NCBI GenBank assembly: GCA_023436175.1
Contig: JAEZKE010000008.1
Coordinates: 1-49,805, forward strand
Direction: 5' to 3'
DNA from: Methanobacteriota archaeon
GTDB lineage: Archaea; Methanobacteriota; Methanobacteria; Methanobacteriales; Methanobacteriaceae
DNA length: 49,805 bases
The translations under genes and the position numbers were made by a program. The notes under the pieces were generated by a model. The model had not been told where the DNA came from. It saw only the letters and a list, made by a program, of their open reading frames with translations, and ran no database searches. Positions 35,650 to 44,600 of this stretch are shown piece by piece (the stretch's first letter is position 1; the number at the start of each line of letters is the position of its first letter).

Positions 35650-36477
35650 TCAAGGCATTAAATGTTTCAATTCCCCAGAAATCTCCATAACTTTATCAGG
35701 CTCAAGTTTTACAACCCTTGCACTTAAGAGGTTTTCATCCAGTTTTGAAACTATCTCTTTAGCACTTTGTTTATCTATATTTGCGATTTCATGGAATGAA
35801 TTAAGCAGTGCATTCTTCACTTTTTTCTTTTTGTGCTGAAAAAGTGCCCTTGAAGTTTTTATAAAAAATTCGTCAATTTCTGCTTTTCTATTTGGAATTA
35901 ATTTGATTACCGCAGAAGATATTTTTGGATTTGGGAAGAATGCGTGTTTTGAAACGTTAAAAAGCATTTCAACATCCCCATAAAAATGCATCATCAATGA
36001 TAATCTTGAATAGTTAGATTCCCCAGGTTTTGCAACCATTCTTTCTGCAAATTCAAGTTGATACATAAGCACTGCAAAATCGAAATCATATTCAAGCATT
36101 TTAAATGTGATAGGTGATGAAATTTTGTATGGGAGATTTGATACAACTTTATTGAAAGAAGGAAAATCAGTTTTTACAGCATCTGCAACCATAATCTCCA
36201 CATTTGAAATATTAAGCTCTTGCAGCCGCCGACTTAAAACAGCAGCAATTTTGGGGTCCTGTTCAACTGCAATTACTTTCTTGGCATGTTCAGCTAATGG
36301 AATTGTTAATGTTCCTATACCTGCCCCAATTTCGAGTACAGTATCTTCAGAGGATAGATCTGCATAATCAATAATTTTGTTTAGTATATTTGAATCTATC
36401 AGGTAATTCTGGCCTTTTCGTCTATCTAGTCTTATATCATTCTCTTTTAGTATCTTTAGAGTTTCTTTAACTAACAT
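35650..36477 (-). CDS. rsmA: 16S rRNA dimethyladenosine transferase
   Basis: This 275-aa KsgA/RsmA/Dim1 family enzyme puts two methyl groups on each of two adjacent adenosines in the 3' hairpin of 16S rRNA, late in small-subunit assembly. The SAM site reads VLEIGAGIGTLTIPLAE, the catalytic motif is NLPYKISSP, and the N-terminus RRKGQNYLID corresponds to the usual GQxFL. A C-terminal helical domain is present at full length. It is the last gene of the rpl21e-rpoF-DUF655-ksgA run found in related archaea, 67 bp after the DUF655 gene. Confidence 0.93.
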   Translation of the reverse strand: MLVKETLKILKENDIRLDRRKGQNYLIDSNILNKIIDYADLSSEDTVLEIGAGIGTLTIPLAEHAKKVIAVEQDPKIAAVLSRRLQELNISNVEIMVADAVKTDFPSFNKVVSNLPYKISSPITFKMLEYDFDFAVLMYQLEFAERMVAKPGESNYSRLSLMMHFYGDVEMLFNVSKHAFFPNPKISSAVIKLIPNRKAEIDEFFIKTSRALFQHKKKKVKNALLNSFHEIANIDKQSAKEIVSKLDENLLSARVVKLEPDKVMEISGELKHLMP

Positions 36478-36544
36478 TAGATATACCTGAGTTAAGTTGT
36501 AAGTTTGAAAAAAAATTAGAAAAAATATTTAATTTAAAATAGTA

Positions 36545-37123
36545 TTAGTTTCGTTTTGTAGTGGATCTTGTGAAAAGTACATATTTTCGCTTTCCTTTTC
36601 TATCTCCTGTAGCTTCAAGTTCCATGAGAACTCTTTTTGAAAGAAGTTTTACAGGGTCTGAAAGCATTGTAACCCTTTTTTTGAGATCATCAAAGTTTTC
36701 AAACGGCTTTTCTTGCCTTGCCCTGATGATATCCCACATATGTTTTTTTCCAATTCCAGGTAATAGTTCGAGTTGATGGAGTCTGGTTGATATTGGACCT
36801 GCATTGTTGAAAAATCCAATGAATCTATCTTCTTTTGATTTGATGATTTCTTCTATAACATAGTTCAATTCAACTTTAGCAGTGGCAGTGAGGTCATCAT
36901 ATCTAAGTCGTCGATTTACACGAGAGATTTGATCACGTTTTCCTGAGCCTATGTAAACTTCCTGGTGTATATCCAAGGAGGTGTTTTCTTTTGGAATAAG
37001 CTCAAGTAGAGTAAATTCCTCTTTACCTATAGCCTGAACTACAGGTTTTCTTTTGTATGATGGTATACCTTCTTTAACATAACCTAAAGGAAGATAATCC
37101 AAAATAATTGCATATTCTTCCAT
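36545..37123 (-). CDS. DUF655 RNA-associated protein
   Basis: This 192-aa protein is of the DUF655 family. It has an N-terminal beta domain (YAIILDYLPLGYV ... VQAIGKEEFTLLEL) and a C-terminal helix-hairpin-helix region (LELLPGIGKKHMWDIIRARQ). The HhH motif and the constant position between rpoF and ksgA suggest nucleic-acid binding in rRNA or transcription-linked work. The exact function is unknown. It is basic at the C-terminus (RKGKRKYVLFTRSTTKRN). Confidence 0.9.
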   Translation of the reverse strand: MEEYAIILDYLPLGYVKEGIPSYKRKPVVQAIGKEEFTLLELIPKENTSLDIHQEVYIGSGKRDQISRVNRRLRYDDLTATAKVELNYVIEEIIKSKEDRFIGFFNNAGPISTRLHQLELLPGIGKKHMWDIIRARQEKPFENFDDLKKRVTMLSDPVKLLSKRVLMELEATGDRKGKRKYVLFTRSTTKRN

Positions 37124-37286
37124 TTAATCACATCGTCGATGCTATTTTGAATTTGAGAATCAAAATTTCCCTGTATATGGAGCGATTCTCAATTTTAATT
37201 AATATCTTAAGATATTATCTGGATTAAGATTCAATTAATCCTATTGAAATTATTTATATTATTATTGGCTTTAATATCCCTTATAT

Positions 37287-37616
37287 TTATCTGTACTTAT
37301 TCACTATTTCCAATATCTTCTCCATGTCCTCTTGTTTAAATGAACCCCTTTCTTTAGCAAATATTAACCTTAAATCTGCTAGATCTTCAGGCATAATATC
37401 TGCTACTTTAATAGCTTGAGTTTTTTTGATTAATTCTGAGAGTTCTTCAACTAATTTTTTAGCAGATTCTTCATCCAACTTTGAAAATTTTGTTACATGG
37501 TCCAGAGCAAGATTTTGCTCATATGTAAGCTCATAACGCTCTGAAAGCTCTCCGAGCATCTCTTTAACTTCTGCAATTGTGATAGGGTCAGTATCGATAA
37601 CTTTTTTCCCAATCAT
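37287..37616 (-). CDS. rpoF: RNA polymerase subunit F (Rpo4/Rpb4)
   Basis: The 109-aa Rpo4 subunit pairs with Rpo7 (subunit E) to form the RNA polymerase stalk. It has the IGKKVIDTDPITIAEVKEML N-terminus, the helical ELTYEQNLALDHVTKFSKL and the HRDC-like C-terminal helices of the family. The ATG at 37616 is used, with GTGAT 4 nt upstream; that SD overlaps the rpl21e stop codon, so the two genes are translationally coupled. Rpo7 is not in the window. Confidence 0.92.
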   Translation of the reverse strand: MIGKKVIDTDPITIAEVKEMLGELSERYELTYEQNLALDHVTKFSKLDEESAKKLVEELSELIKKTQAIKVADIMPEDLADLRLIFAKERGSFKQEDMEKILEIVNKYR

Positions 37617-37621
37617 CAATA

Positions 37622-37915
37622 TCACTCTTGCATTTTAAGGTGTTCTGGTCTTATTATTAATTTTTTAGCCTTATTACCGTCATTTATTTCTACTATGTAT
37701 GCCCTACCTCTCTTATCAGCTATTCTGCCGGTTTTTCCGTGGAAACGAGGGTGTGGCTGGCCTTTTTGAACACTAGGATCAATTATTATGTGGACTAAAT
37801 CACTTTCATCGAAAGTCTGTATTTTTTTAGTTATTAAATTTGCCCTACTTACTCTTAAGTCCTTTTTAAGTTTATAACGTGTTTTGCTTCTAAAACCTCT
37901 AGATCTTGTTACCAT
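37622..37915 (-). CDS. rpl21e: Ribosomal protein L21e
   Basis: The 97-aa L21e protein of the large subunit is recognisable by the N-terminal SRGFRSKTRYKLKKDLR, DLVHIIIDPSVQKGQPHPRFHGKTGRI, and RAYIVEINDGNKAK. It is strongly basic. GGAGGTTTAAG precedes the ATG. It is the first gene of the run with rpoF, DUF655 and ksgA, behind a candidate TATA box at about 37960-37970. Confidence 0.95.
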   Translation of the reverse strand: MVTRSRGFRSKTRYKLKKDLRVSRANLITKKIQTFDESDLVHIIIDPSVQKGQPHPRFHGKTGRIADKRGRAYIVEINDGNKAKKLIIRPEHLKMQE

Positions 37916-38217
37916 TCTTAAACCTCCGTGATTATTAAAGTTATTAAATTGAAATTTAGAATATACTTAGTGTCATATTATCAATTCAGCTGATTTAAAG
38001 AATTCTTTAGAAAAATTCGTAAGTGAAATCAGATTTTGAATATGTAGATCATAATTGGCATATTCGCTACTTATGTAATATTGTTAAAACACTATTTATA
38101 CTAAACTTGTCTATTTAAAATTTTATTAAATTTAAACCTTATGAATATATTTGTCAGTACACTTTTAAATAGTAACCCTTAAAATTCAGTTCTATAATAT
38201 TTATTATGCTGAATTTA
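37916..38217. other. Intergenic region with rpl21e promoter candidate
   Basis: About 300 bp between pus10 (3' end) and rpl21e (5' end), both on the minus strand. On the minus strand, AAGTATATTC at about 37960-37970 is a TATA-like element 45-55 bp before the rpl21e start. I see no ORF or RNA gene. Confidence 0.4.
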
Positions 38218-39444
38218 TTAAATATTTACTTCTAATACATCTAACTGGATACAGAGGGCATCAATTCCTAAAATTTCAGATACACTGGGCTTTGACCTAC
38301 CTTCATCGCCAGATATAAGTTCTTTGATGTATAAACCGCCCTCACATTCTACGATCATTTCAAATTTATGGGTATCTATTGGTTTGGTGGTTATCTTTCT
38401 TATTCTTCTGGTTCTTATCTTATCAGCACGCCGATGAGATACTCTTATTGGAGTACGTTGGTTTATAATCTCCATTGTGCTTAATAAATTTAGTTTATCC
38501 TCATTAACATCGCTTTCAAGCTCTACAATTGCTCTATAAACTTTATAAGTATCTGTAGATGAGCATTTTATACTGCCTTTTCTATCTTTTCCTACAAACT
38601 TAAAATCCTGAACTTCAACTTTTCCGCCTGCAAATGTGTTGATTTTTTTTTCCAGAATTTCAAGATCTAAATTTCTTGTCTTTGGTTCTTTAATTTCAAG
38701 TACAAATGGCCTTCCACTTCCAAGCATTTTAACGTCAATATCTTCTCTTCCTGCACCGTGGAATTTGGATTCACTTCCTCTAGCTAATTCAACCGCTTCA
38801 GGTGAAATTAACTCTTCAACGGTTTCGGGGTATTGTTTTCCTGTGTAATTACAGCTTGGGCATCCTTTACCTCTGCATTTTCCACAGGGCCATTTAGTTT
38901 GGGGAATTCCTCTTACAAGCTTTCGGTAGCGCCCTTCTATAAAGATTGGATTTATCTGGATATCTATGTCGTCTTTTACAAAATCTACCATTATAACTAT
39001 ATTGGGGTTATCGAATTCTACCTCTTTGTTGAGGGTGAAATATAATTTTTTACCAATTTCTCTGTTAATCTCTTTTTTAATGTTTTCAACGTCAAGTTCC
39101 AGATTTTCATGGATTTCTTCTTCTTTACTGAGAATCTCTGGTGAGACACGACAGCCAACAAGGAATGTTGAAAATTCAATGTTCTCATGGTTTATTTTAT
39201 TTATTATTTTATCAATAAGCCCGTTTTCAACATTATCAAATATATTGCCGCATATATAACAAGAATCATCAGTTAAGACATTGTTATTTGTTTCATTTAG
39301 GATCTGCCTTACGTATTCTCCCCTATATTTATTGTCTGGTCCTTCTACAATCTTGGAGAATTTTCTGCCTAAACAATGATCGCATAAATTTCCCCCTGCT
39401 ATTTCCATGATTTTAAGTGCATATTCAGTAATTTGTGATTCCAT
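38218..39444 (-). CDS. pus10: tRNA pseudouridine synthase Pus10
   Basis: This 408-aa Pus10 makes pseudouridine at positions 54 and/or 55 of the tRNA T-loop. The N-terminal THUMP-like domain holds zinc-type Cys pairs (CDHCLGRKF, CYICGNIF, then CGKCRGKGCPSC). The catalytic domain shows FHGAGREDIDVKMLGSGRPFVLEI, where the Asp after REDI is the nucleophile of the family. The ATG at 39444 is preferred because GGATGAG lies 3 nt upstream; the TTG at 39456 is part of that region. It is the second gene in the minus-strand run after srp54, 74 bp away. Confidence 0.92.
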   Translation of the reverse strand: MESQITEYALKIMEIAGGNLCDHCLGRKFSKIVEGPDNKYRGEYVRQILNETNNNVLTDDSCYICGNIFDNVENGLIDKIINKINHENIEFSTFLVGCRVSPEILSKEEEIHENLELDVENIKKEINREIGKKLYFTLNKEVEFDNPNIVIMVDFVKDDIDIQINPIFIEGRYRKLVRGIPQTKWPCGKCRGKGCPSCNYTGKQYPETVEELISPEAVELARGSESKFHGAGREDIDVKMLGSGRPFVLEIKEPKTRNLDLEILEKKINTFAGGKVEVQDFKFVGKDRKGSIKCSSTDTYKVYRAIVELESDVNEDKLNLLSTMEIINQRTPIRVSHRRADKIRTRRIRKITTKPIDTHKFEMIVECEGGLYIKELISGDEGRSKPSVSEILGIDALCIQLDVLEVNI

Positions 39445-39518
39445 TGTCTCATCCAAATAAATTAATTAAAATAAGTTAAAATATTAATTAAAGCATTCAA
39501 TTAAAAAATAGAATGGGT

Positions 39519-40850
39519 TTAGCGCATCATCTGTCTCATCATCTGCCCTAAAGGTCCGCCCATTTTTCGTTTTCCAAAGCCTTTCATTGCTTTTTTGGTA
39601 ACATTATAATATTTAAGAAGTTCTTTAACATCTTCATTTTTCATACCTGAACCCCTTGCTATTCTTTTTACACGGGACTGTTTTATAACTTCAGGATGGG
39701 TAAGTTCGTGTTCGGTCATGGAGTCCATCATGATTTTATATTTGGTTAATTTTTCTTCTGTTACCTGAGAAGCATTTTTTGGAAGTTTATTTCCCATTCC
39801 TGGGATCATATTCATAACCTGCTGCATTGGCCCCATTTTATTCATCATTTCAAATTGTGAATACATATCCTTAAGGGTGAATTTACCACTTAACATGGCA
39901 TCCATTGTATCCACATCTATGTCTTCTTCAGCAATTTCTTCTGCTTTTTCAAGGAGTGTTCTAATATCTCCCATTCCAAGAAGCCGTGATATGAATCTCT
40001 CAGGGTCAAATGCTTCAAAGTCGTCGATTCGCTCTCCAGTTCCAATGAATTTTATAGGTGCACCAATCTCTGATACTGCAGACAGTGCTCCACCACCTTT
40101 TGCAGAACCGTCTAATTTTGTGATGACTATGGAACCCACATCTGTAGCTTTATTAAACGCAAGAGCTTGTTCTCGTGCCTGCTGACCTATTGTCCCATCG
40201 ATAACAAGCATAACTTCGTTTGGGTTCACAATCGCTGATAATTGTTCCATTTCATTAAGAAGGTCCTGTTCCTCTTTATGACGTCCTGCAGTATCTATAA
40301 TTACAATGTCGTTCTTTTTGAATTGTTCAATACCTTTTTGTGCAAGGTCAAGAGCATCTTTATTTTCTGGATCTCCATACAGTGGAACATCCATGTTTTC
40401 AGTCAGCTGGCGAAGCTGTTCATAAGCTGCAGGTCTCCATGTATCGGTACTTACAATTGCAGGACGGAAACCTTTTTTCTGTAGATACCTTGTAAGTTTT
40501 CCAATGGTGGTTGTTTTACCACTTCCCTGAAGCCCTACAAACATTATTTTATAAGGTTTAGCGTTAACTTCAACTTCTTCTGCTTTGCTGCCTACCAAGT
40601 TCACAAGTTCTTCATAAACAATAGTTATAACATATTCTCTTGGTGTAATTCCTTTAGGAGGCTCTTCTTTGAGTGCCCTATCTTCTATAGTTTTTGAAAG
40701 TTTGAATACAAGTTTAATATTAACGTCTGATTGAATAAGTGCCCTTTGAATGTCTTTTATAACTTCTTTTACCACTTCTTCATCGATTATGGGCATACCT
40801 GCTAATTTCTTCATTGTTTTGGTCAAGTTTTTACCTAAATTACCTAACAT
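39519..40850 (-). CDS. srp54: Signal recognition particle 54 kDa protein
   Basis: This 443-aa SRP GTPase recognises signal sequences and docks ribosomes at the FtsY receptor. It has the N domain (1-85), then the G domain with GLQGSGKTTT, DTAGRHKEEQ, DGTIGQQAR and TKLDGSAKGG. It ends with a Met-rich M domain (about 300-443) closing in KRKMGGPLGQMMRQMMR, which binds 7S RNA and signal peptides. It is full length. It diverges from hpt across a 253-bp region and leads the minus-strand run towards pus10. Confidence 0.96.
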   Translation of the reverse strand: MLGNLGKNLTKTMKKLAGMPIIDEEVVKEVIKDIQRALIQSDVNIKLVFKLSKTIEDRALKEEPPKGITPREYVITIVYEELVNLVGSKAEEVEVNAKPYKIMFVGLQGSGKTTTIGKLTRYLQKKGFRPAIVSTDTWRPAAYEQLRQLTENMDVPLYGDPENKDALDLAQKGIEQFKKNDIVIIDTAGRHKEEQDLLNEMEQLSAIVNPNEVMLVIDGTIGQQAREQALAFNKATDVGSIVITKLDGSAKGGGALSAVSEIGAPIKFIGTGERIDDFEAFDPERFISRLLGMGDIRTLLEKAEEIAEEDIDVDTMDAMLSGKFTLKDMYSQFEMMNKMGPMQQVMNMIPGMGNKLPKNASQVTEEKLTKYKIMMDSMTEHELTHPEVIKQSRVKRIARGSGMKNEDVKELLKYYNVTKKAMKGFGKRKMGGPLGQMMRQMMR

Positions 40851-40934
40851 GATCTGCCTCGTATGATTTTTATAAATTTATTTTATACGTTGAATTTATT
40901 ATAATGGTCTGTCTGAATTATTGATTTCTTATTT

Positions 40935-40956
40935 ATAAGCAATAAAATTTGCTTAT
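40935..40956. promoter_or_regulatory. 8-bp inverted repeat between srp54 and hpt
   Basis: ATAAGCAA (40935-40942), a 6-nt gap, TTGCTTAT (40949-40956). It lies in the divergent promoter region, about 85 bp upstream of srp54. It may be a protein-binding site; nothing more can be said from sequence. Confidence 0.25.
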
Positions 40957-41103
40957 TATTTTAATTATGAGTTATTTAAAGTAATGTAAAATAGTAAAAT
41001 ACATTATTAAATATACATTATGTTATAAAAATAGATTTGTATATATTAAAATTTTTAGATAGAATTTTCCTGTATCTTTAATAATAATATGCTCGGTGAT
41101 AAT

Positions 41104-41670
41104 ATGCTTAATAAACTTAAAAAAACTCTTGAAGAATCACCTATAATAAAAAAAGGTGAGTATAATTATTTTATACATCCAATAACTGATGGCATAACGC
41201 TTGTTGAACCTGATCTTTTAAAGGAAGTTTCACATGCAATTACAGAAGTTGCAGATTTAAAAGTTGATAAAATCGTGTGCATGGAAGCCATGGGAATTCA
41301 TATTGCAACTGCACTTTCCCTTGAAACAAACATTCCCTTTGTGGTCGTTAGAAAACGATGCTACAATTTAGAAAATGAAGTTGCAGTCCATCAGGTCACA
41401 GGTTACAGCGAATGTGAACTTTACATAAATGGACTTAGAGAAGGAGATAGAATATTAGTTGTAGATGATGTTGTAAGCACAGGCGGAACTATGATTGCAG
41501 TTTTAAATGCTCTTAAAAGTGCAGGAGTGGAAATTGCAGATATAGTTGCTGTTGTGGAAAAAGGAAATGGAAAAGAAAGGGTTAAAAAAGAAACAGGTTA
41601 TGATGTTAAAACTCTTGTTAAGGTGGATGTTGATAACGGAAAAGTTGTAATAGAGGATAGTATACTTTAA
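41104..41670 (+). CDS. hpt: Archaeal hypoxanthine/guanine phosphoribosyltransferase
   Basis: This 188-aa type I phosphoribosyltransferase salvages purine bases with PRPP. The PRPP loop reads RILVVDDVVSTGGTMIAVL, with the acidic pair and TGGT. The N-terminal hood and FVVVRKRCYNLENEVAV match the archaeal Hpt group, which resembles adenine phosphoribosyltransferases; substrate preference is therefore by family. GGTGAT lies 3 nt before the ATG at 41104; the earlier ATG at 41089 has no SD. dph2 follows after 14 bp, so the two are probably cotranscribed. Confidence 0.88.
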   Translation: MLNKLKKTLEESPIIKKGEYNYFIHPITDGITLVEPDLLKEVSHAITEVADLKVDKIVCMEAMGIHIATALSLETNIPFVVVRKRCYNLENEVAVHQVTGYSECELYINGLREGDRILVVDDVVSTGGTMIAVLNALKSAGVEIADIVAVVEKGNGKERVKKETGYDVKTLVKVDVDNGKVVIEDSIL

Positions 41671-41684
41671 ACTGAGTAGATACC

Positions 41685-42677
41685 ATGCTTAATTATGATT
41701 TCAGACTGGATGAAGTTATCCAAAAAATAAAAGAGATGGATGCAAAGGCAGTTGGCCTGCAGTTTCCAGAAGGTCTTAAGATTCATGCAGTCCGTGTTGC
41801 AGAGAAAATAGAAAATGAAACTGATGCAGTGGTTATAATCTCTGGTGATCCATGTTACGGTGCATGTGATGTCTCAGATACTCATATGGCAGGTTTAGTA
41901 GACCTAATTGTGCATTTTGGCCATATAGAATTTCCAATTGAATATAAAGTACCGGTCCTATTTATTGAGGCATATTCTAAGATAGATGTAGATGATGTAC
42001 TTAAGAAAAGTCTTCCATTCCTTGAAAACTACGAAAAAATAGGTGTTGTAACCACTATCCAGCATTTGCCACTTATAGAGCATATCAGCGATTTTTTGAG
42101 TTCCAGTGGGAAGGAAGTGGTAATGAAAGAAGGTGCTGGAACAAGAAAAGGTCAGGTACTTGGCTGTAATTTTTCAGCTATTAAAGAGGTTGATGCAGAT
42201 GCATTTTTATTTATTGGGAGTGGTAATTTCCATGCCCTTGGAATAACGCTTTTTACAGAAAAACCGGTTTTTATTGCAGACCCTTATATGAATGAAGTAA
42301 GGACTATAGATGAATTTAGAGATAGAATACTGCGAATACGGTTTGCAAAGATAACAAAGGCAAGTGATGCTCAAAAATTTGGAATTATTGTTTCATCAAA
42401 AAGAGGTCAGTTCAGGCTTGACCTTGCAAAAAGTTTAAAGAAGATGATAAATAAAGAAAGAAGAGAAGCATTCATAATAATGTTAGATAACGTTTCATCA
42501 GATCTTTTAATTCCTTATATGGACTTGGACGCGTTTGTTGTAACTGCATGTCCAAGAGTGGCCATAGACGATGCAAGTATGTATAAAAAGCCGCTCTTAA
42601 CACCTAAAGAACTCGAAATAGTTCTAAATAAAAGGAAATGGGAAGATTACAAAATAGATGAAATTGAACATATATAA
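41685..42677 (+). CDS. dph2: Diphthamide synthase, 3-amino-3-carboxypropyl transferase
   Basis: The 330-aa radical-SAM-type Dph2 carries out the first step in making diphthamide on elongation factor 2. It moves a 3-amino-3-carboxypropyl group from SAM to a histidine. Three Cys that hold the 4Fe-4S cluster are present: Cys57 in GDPCYGACD, Cys161 in VLGCNFSAI and Cys289 in VTACPRVAID. The length fits the archaeal homodimeric enzyme. It follows hpt by 14 bp. Confidence 0.93.
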   Translation: MLNYDFRLDEVIQKIKEMDAKAVGLQFPEGLKIHAVRVAEKIENETDAVVIISGDPCYGACDVSDTHMAGLVDLIVHFGHIEFPIEYKVPVLFIEAYSKIDVDDVLKKSLPFLENYEKIGVVTTIQHLPLIEHISDFLSSSGKEVVMKEGAGTRKGQVLGCNFSAIKEVDADAFLFIGSGNFHALGITLFTEKPVFIADPYMNEVRTIDEFRDRILRIRFAKITKASDAQKFGIIVSSKRGQFRLDLAKSLKKMINKERREAFIIMLDNVSSDLLIPYMDLDAFVVTACPRVAIDDASMYKKPLLTPKELEIVLNKRKWEDYKIDEIEHI

Positions 42678-42806
42678 ATAATATAAATAATGTAACAACA
42701 TAAGATAATTATAAAATGATCAAAATTTTAAAAATTTTAATGTTAATTGTATAAAAAATAAAGGAAAAATTAAGAAAGTTTTACTTATTTTAGTTGAGGT
42801 GAACTA

Positions 42807-43373
42807 ATGAAAGCCAAATCTGGAGACTTTGTCCTACCCGGTGATGTATTGGGAGTCACCGAAGAATTTGTTCCATCTGAATGGACCTATGAAGAAGAAG
42901 GAGAAATTAAATCACTGGTGGTTGGAACAGTCTCAATCGATGAGAAAAATAAAAAAATAGCTATAGTTCCGAAAACTGGCACTCCAACTTCTGTAGAAGT
43001 TGGTAAAACTATAGTTGGACAGGTAACTGAAGTTAGAGGTCAGAGAGCTTCAGTAAAAATAGAAAAAATTAAAGGTAATAATAGAGAACTTACAACTTCA
43101 TTTGTTGGAGGTATACATATCTCACAGGCCCAGAAAGGATATTTATCCAAATTAACTGAAGCTTTTAGAATTGGGGATATAGTAGAAGCTAAAGTTACAA
43201 AGGTCATTGGCCTTGACAATGTGGATCTTACAACTGCAAATGAAGAACTTGGAGTTTTAAAGGCTATGTGCACAAAATGCAGGCACTACATGGTTAAAAC
43301 AGATAATGAAGTTGTATGCTTAAACTGCGGAAGAAAAGAAAGAAGAAAACTCTCTGCACACTATAAGGGTTAA
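42807..43373 (+). CDS. csl4: Exosome RNA-binding subunit Csl4
   Basis: The 188-aa Csl4 cap subunit of the archaeal exosome has an N-terminal beta domain (FVLPGDVLGVTEEFVPS). It also has an S1 RNA-binding domain (about 60-140, VGQVTEVRGQRASVKIEKI) and a C-terminal zinc ribbon (CTKCRHYMVKTDNEVVCLNCG). Csl4 feeds RNA into the RNase PH ring and recruits DnaG. GAGGTGA precedes the ATG at 42807. A 130-bp gap separates it from dph2. Confidence 0.93.
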   Translation: MKAKSGDFVLPGDVLGVTEEFVPSEWTYEEEGEIKSLVVGTVSIDEKNKKIAIVPKTGTPTSVEVGKTIVGQVTEVRGQRASVKIEKIKGNNRELTTSFVGGIHISQAQKGYLSKLTEAFRIGDIVEAKVTKVIGLDNVDLTTANEELGVLKAMCTKCRHYMVKTDNEVVCLNCGRKERRKLSAHYKG

Positions 43374-43690
43374 AATCCCCAACTTTTCATTTTACCTATT
43401 TTTTGATGCTAATAATCACATTACATAAAATAATGCTGCTATTTTTGGATGTTACATGTTTTTGAATGTCGGAAAAAAAGTTTTTGGGTTATACCATTCG
43501 AAAAATAATTAAGTTATAGTCGAAAAGTATATAATCTAAAATTTAATATAAGATTTCATACTATAAATTAGAAATAAAAAATTTGATAACGGTATTATAC
43601 ATAGTATATTGTTAATTTTATGAATGTTATGAATATTATTAGTAAAAAATTTAGGTATAACTGAAGATTTTTAAGGTTACGAGGGATAAA
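43374..43690. other. AT-rich intergenic region
   Basis: 317 bp between csl4 and rpoL on the same strand. TATA-like strings occur (AAGTATATAATC at about 43526-43537; CATACTATAAATTAG near 43558), so rpoL probably has its own promoter. I see no ORF, RNA or repeat. Confidence 0.4.
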
Positions 43691-43957
43691 ATGAAGATTA
43701 TAAAAGATACCAAAAACGAACTGGAAATTGAAATTACAGGCGAAACCCATTCATTATGTAATGCATTAAGGAAAGTTCTAATGGAAGATAAAAATGTTGA
43801 ATCTGCAGCATATGTCATAGCTCACCCTATTGTAGGAGAACCAAATTTATACATTAAAGGTAAAAATCCAAGGAAATCTCTGGAAAAAGCTGCAAAAACA
43901 CTGCAAAAAAGAAGTGATGAATTTAAAAGCAGTCTACAATCCTCTTTAGAGGAATAA
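43691..43957 (+). CDS. rpoL: RNA polymerase subunit L (Rpo11)
   Basis: The 88-aa Rpo11/RpoL pairs with Rpo3 in the assembly platform of RNA polymerase. The family core is clear: THSLCNALRKVLMEDKNVESAAYVIAHP and NPRKSLEKAAKTL. GAGGGAT precedes the ATG. The DUF99 gene follows after 6 bp, so the pair is cotranscribed. Confidence 0.94.
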   Translation: MKIIKDTKNELEIEITGETHSLCNALRKVLMEDKNVESAAYVIAHPIVGEPNLYIKGKNPRKSLEKAAKTLQKRSDEFKSSLQSSLEE

Positions 43958-43963
43958 TCTTTA

Positions 43964-44560
43964 ATGAAAAATAAAAAATTTAGGATAATTAAAAAAGAAA
44001 TTCGAATTTTAGGAATTGATGACGCTCCTTTTCCTCCTCATACAAAAAATAAAGTCATGTTAATTGGCACCATCTTCCGAGGAGGAACATGGCTTGATGG
44101 AGTTTTAAGAACTTATATTAAAGGAGATGGCACTGATTCAACTGCAAACATCATCAAAATGGTGAATGACTCCCGACATAAAGATCAAATTGGAGTTATC
44201 ATGCTTGATGGGATTACTTTTGGCGGATTTAACGTTGTCAGTATAAAGGAAATCTTTGATGAAACAGGTGTTCCTATCATTGTTATAATGAGAAAGTTTC
44301 CAAACTTTGAGAAGATTAAAAAAGCTTTAATGAGATTTGAAGACTGTAGAAAACGATGGGCTTTAATACAGGAAGCAGGAACGGTTTATAAAATAGAAAA
44401 TGAAGAACCTATATATGTTCAAATACGTGGCATTGATTTAGAAGATGCTAAAGATATAATCAATATTGCTACAACAAGAAGCGCCATACCTGAGCCTATA
44501 AGGGCAGCTCATCTTATAGGATCTGGAGTTGTAACTGGTGAATCCAGGGGGAGCGCTTAA
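43964..44560 (+). CDS. DUF99 (endonuclease V-like) protein
   Basis: This 198-aa DUF99/UPF0215 protein has a fold related to endonuclease V. Visible features are ILGIDDAPF (an acidic position after the first strand), VMLIGTIFRGGTWLDGVL, IGVIMLDGITFGGFNVV and a C-terminal ATTRSAIPEPIRAAHLIGSG. Nuclease activity is not established for this group. It lies 6 bp after rpoL and about 40 bp before the Nudix gene. Confidence 0.85.
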   Translation: MKNKKFRIIKKEIRILGIDDAPFPPHTKNKVMLIGTIFRGGTWLDGVLRTYIKGDGTDSTANIIKMVNDSRHKDQIGVIMLDGITFGGFNVVSIKEIFDETGVPIIVIMRKFPNFEKIKKALMRFEDCRKRWALIQEAGTVYKIENEEPIYVQIRGIDLEDAKDIINIATTRSAIPEPIRAAHLIGSGVVTGESRGSA

Positions 44561-44600
44561 ATGATATATGTTAAATTCATTAATTTTAGGGTGTGATTAA

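Noticed and set aside
44561..44600. Nudix frame beginning upstream of 44601
   Set aside because: An in-frame TAA lies directly before the ATA, so no upstream extension is possible.
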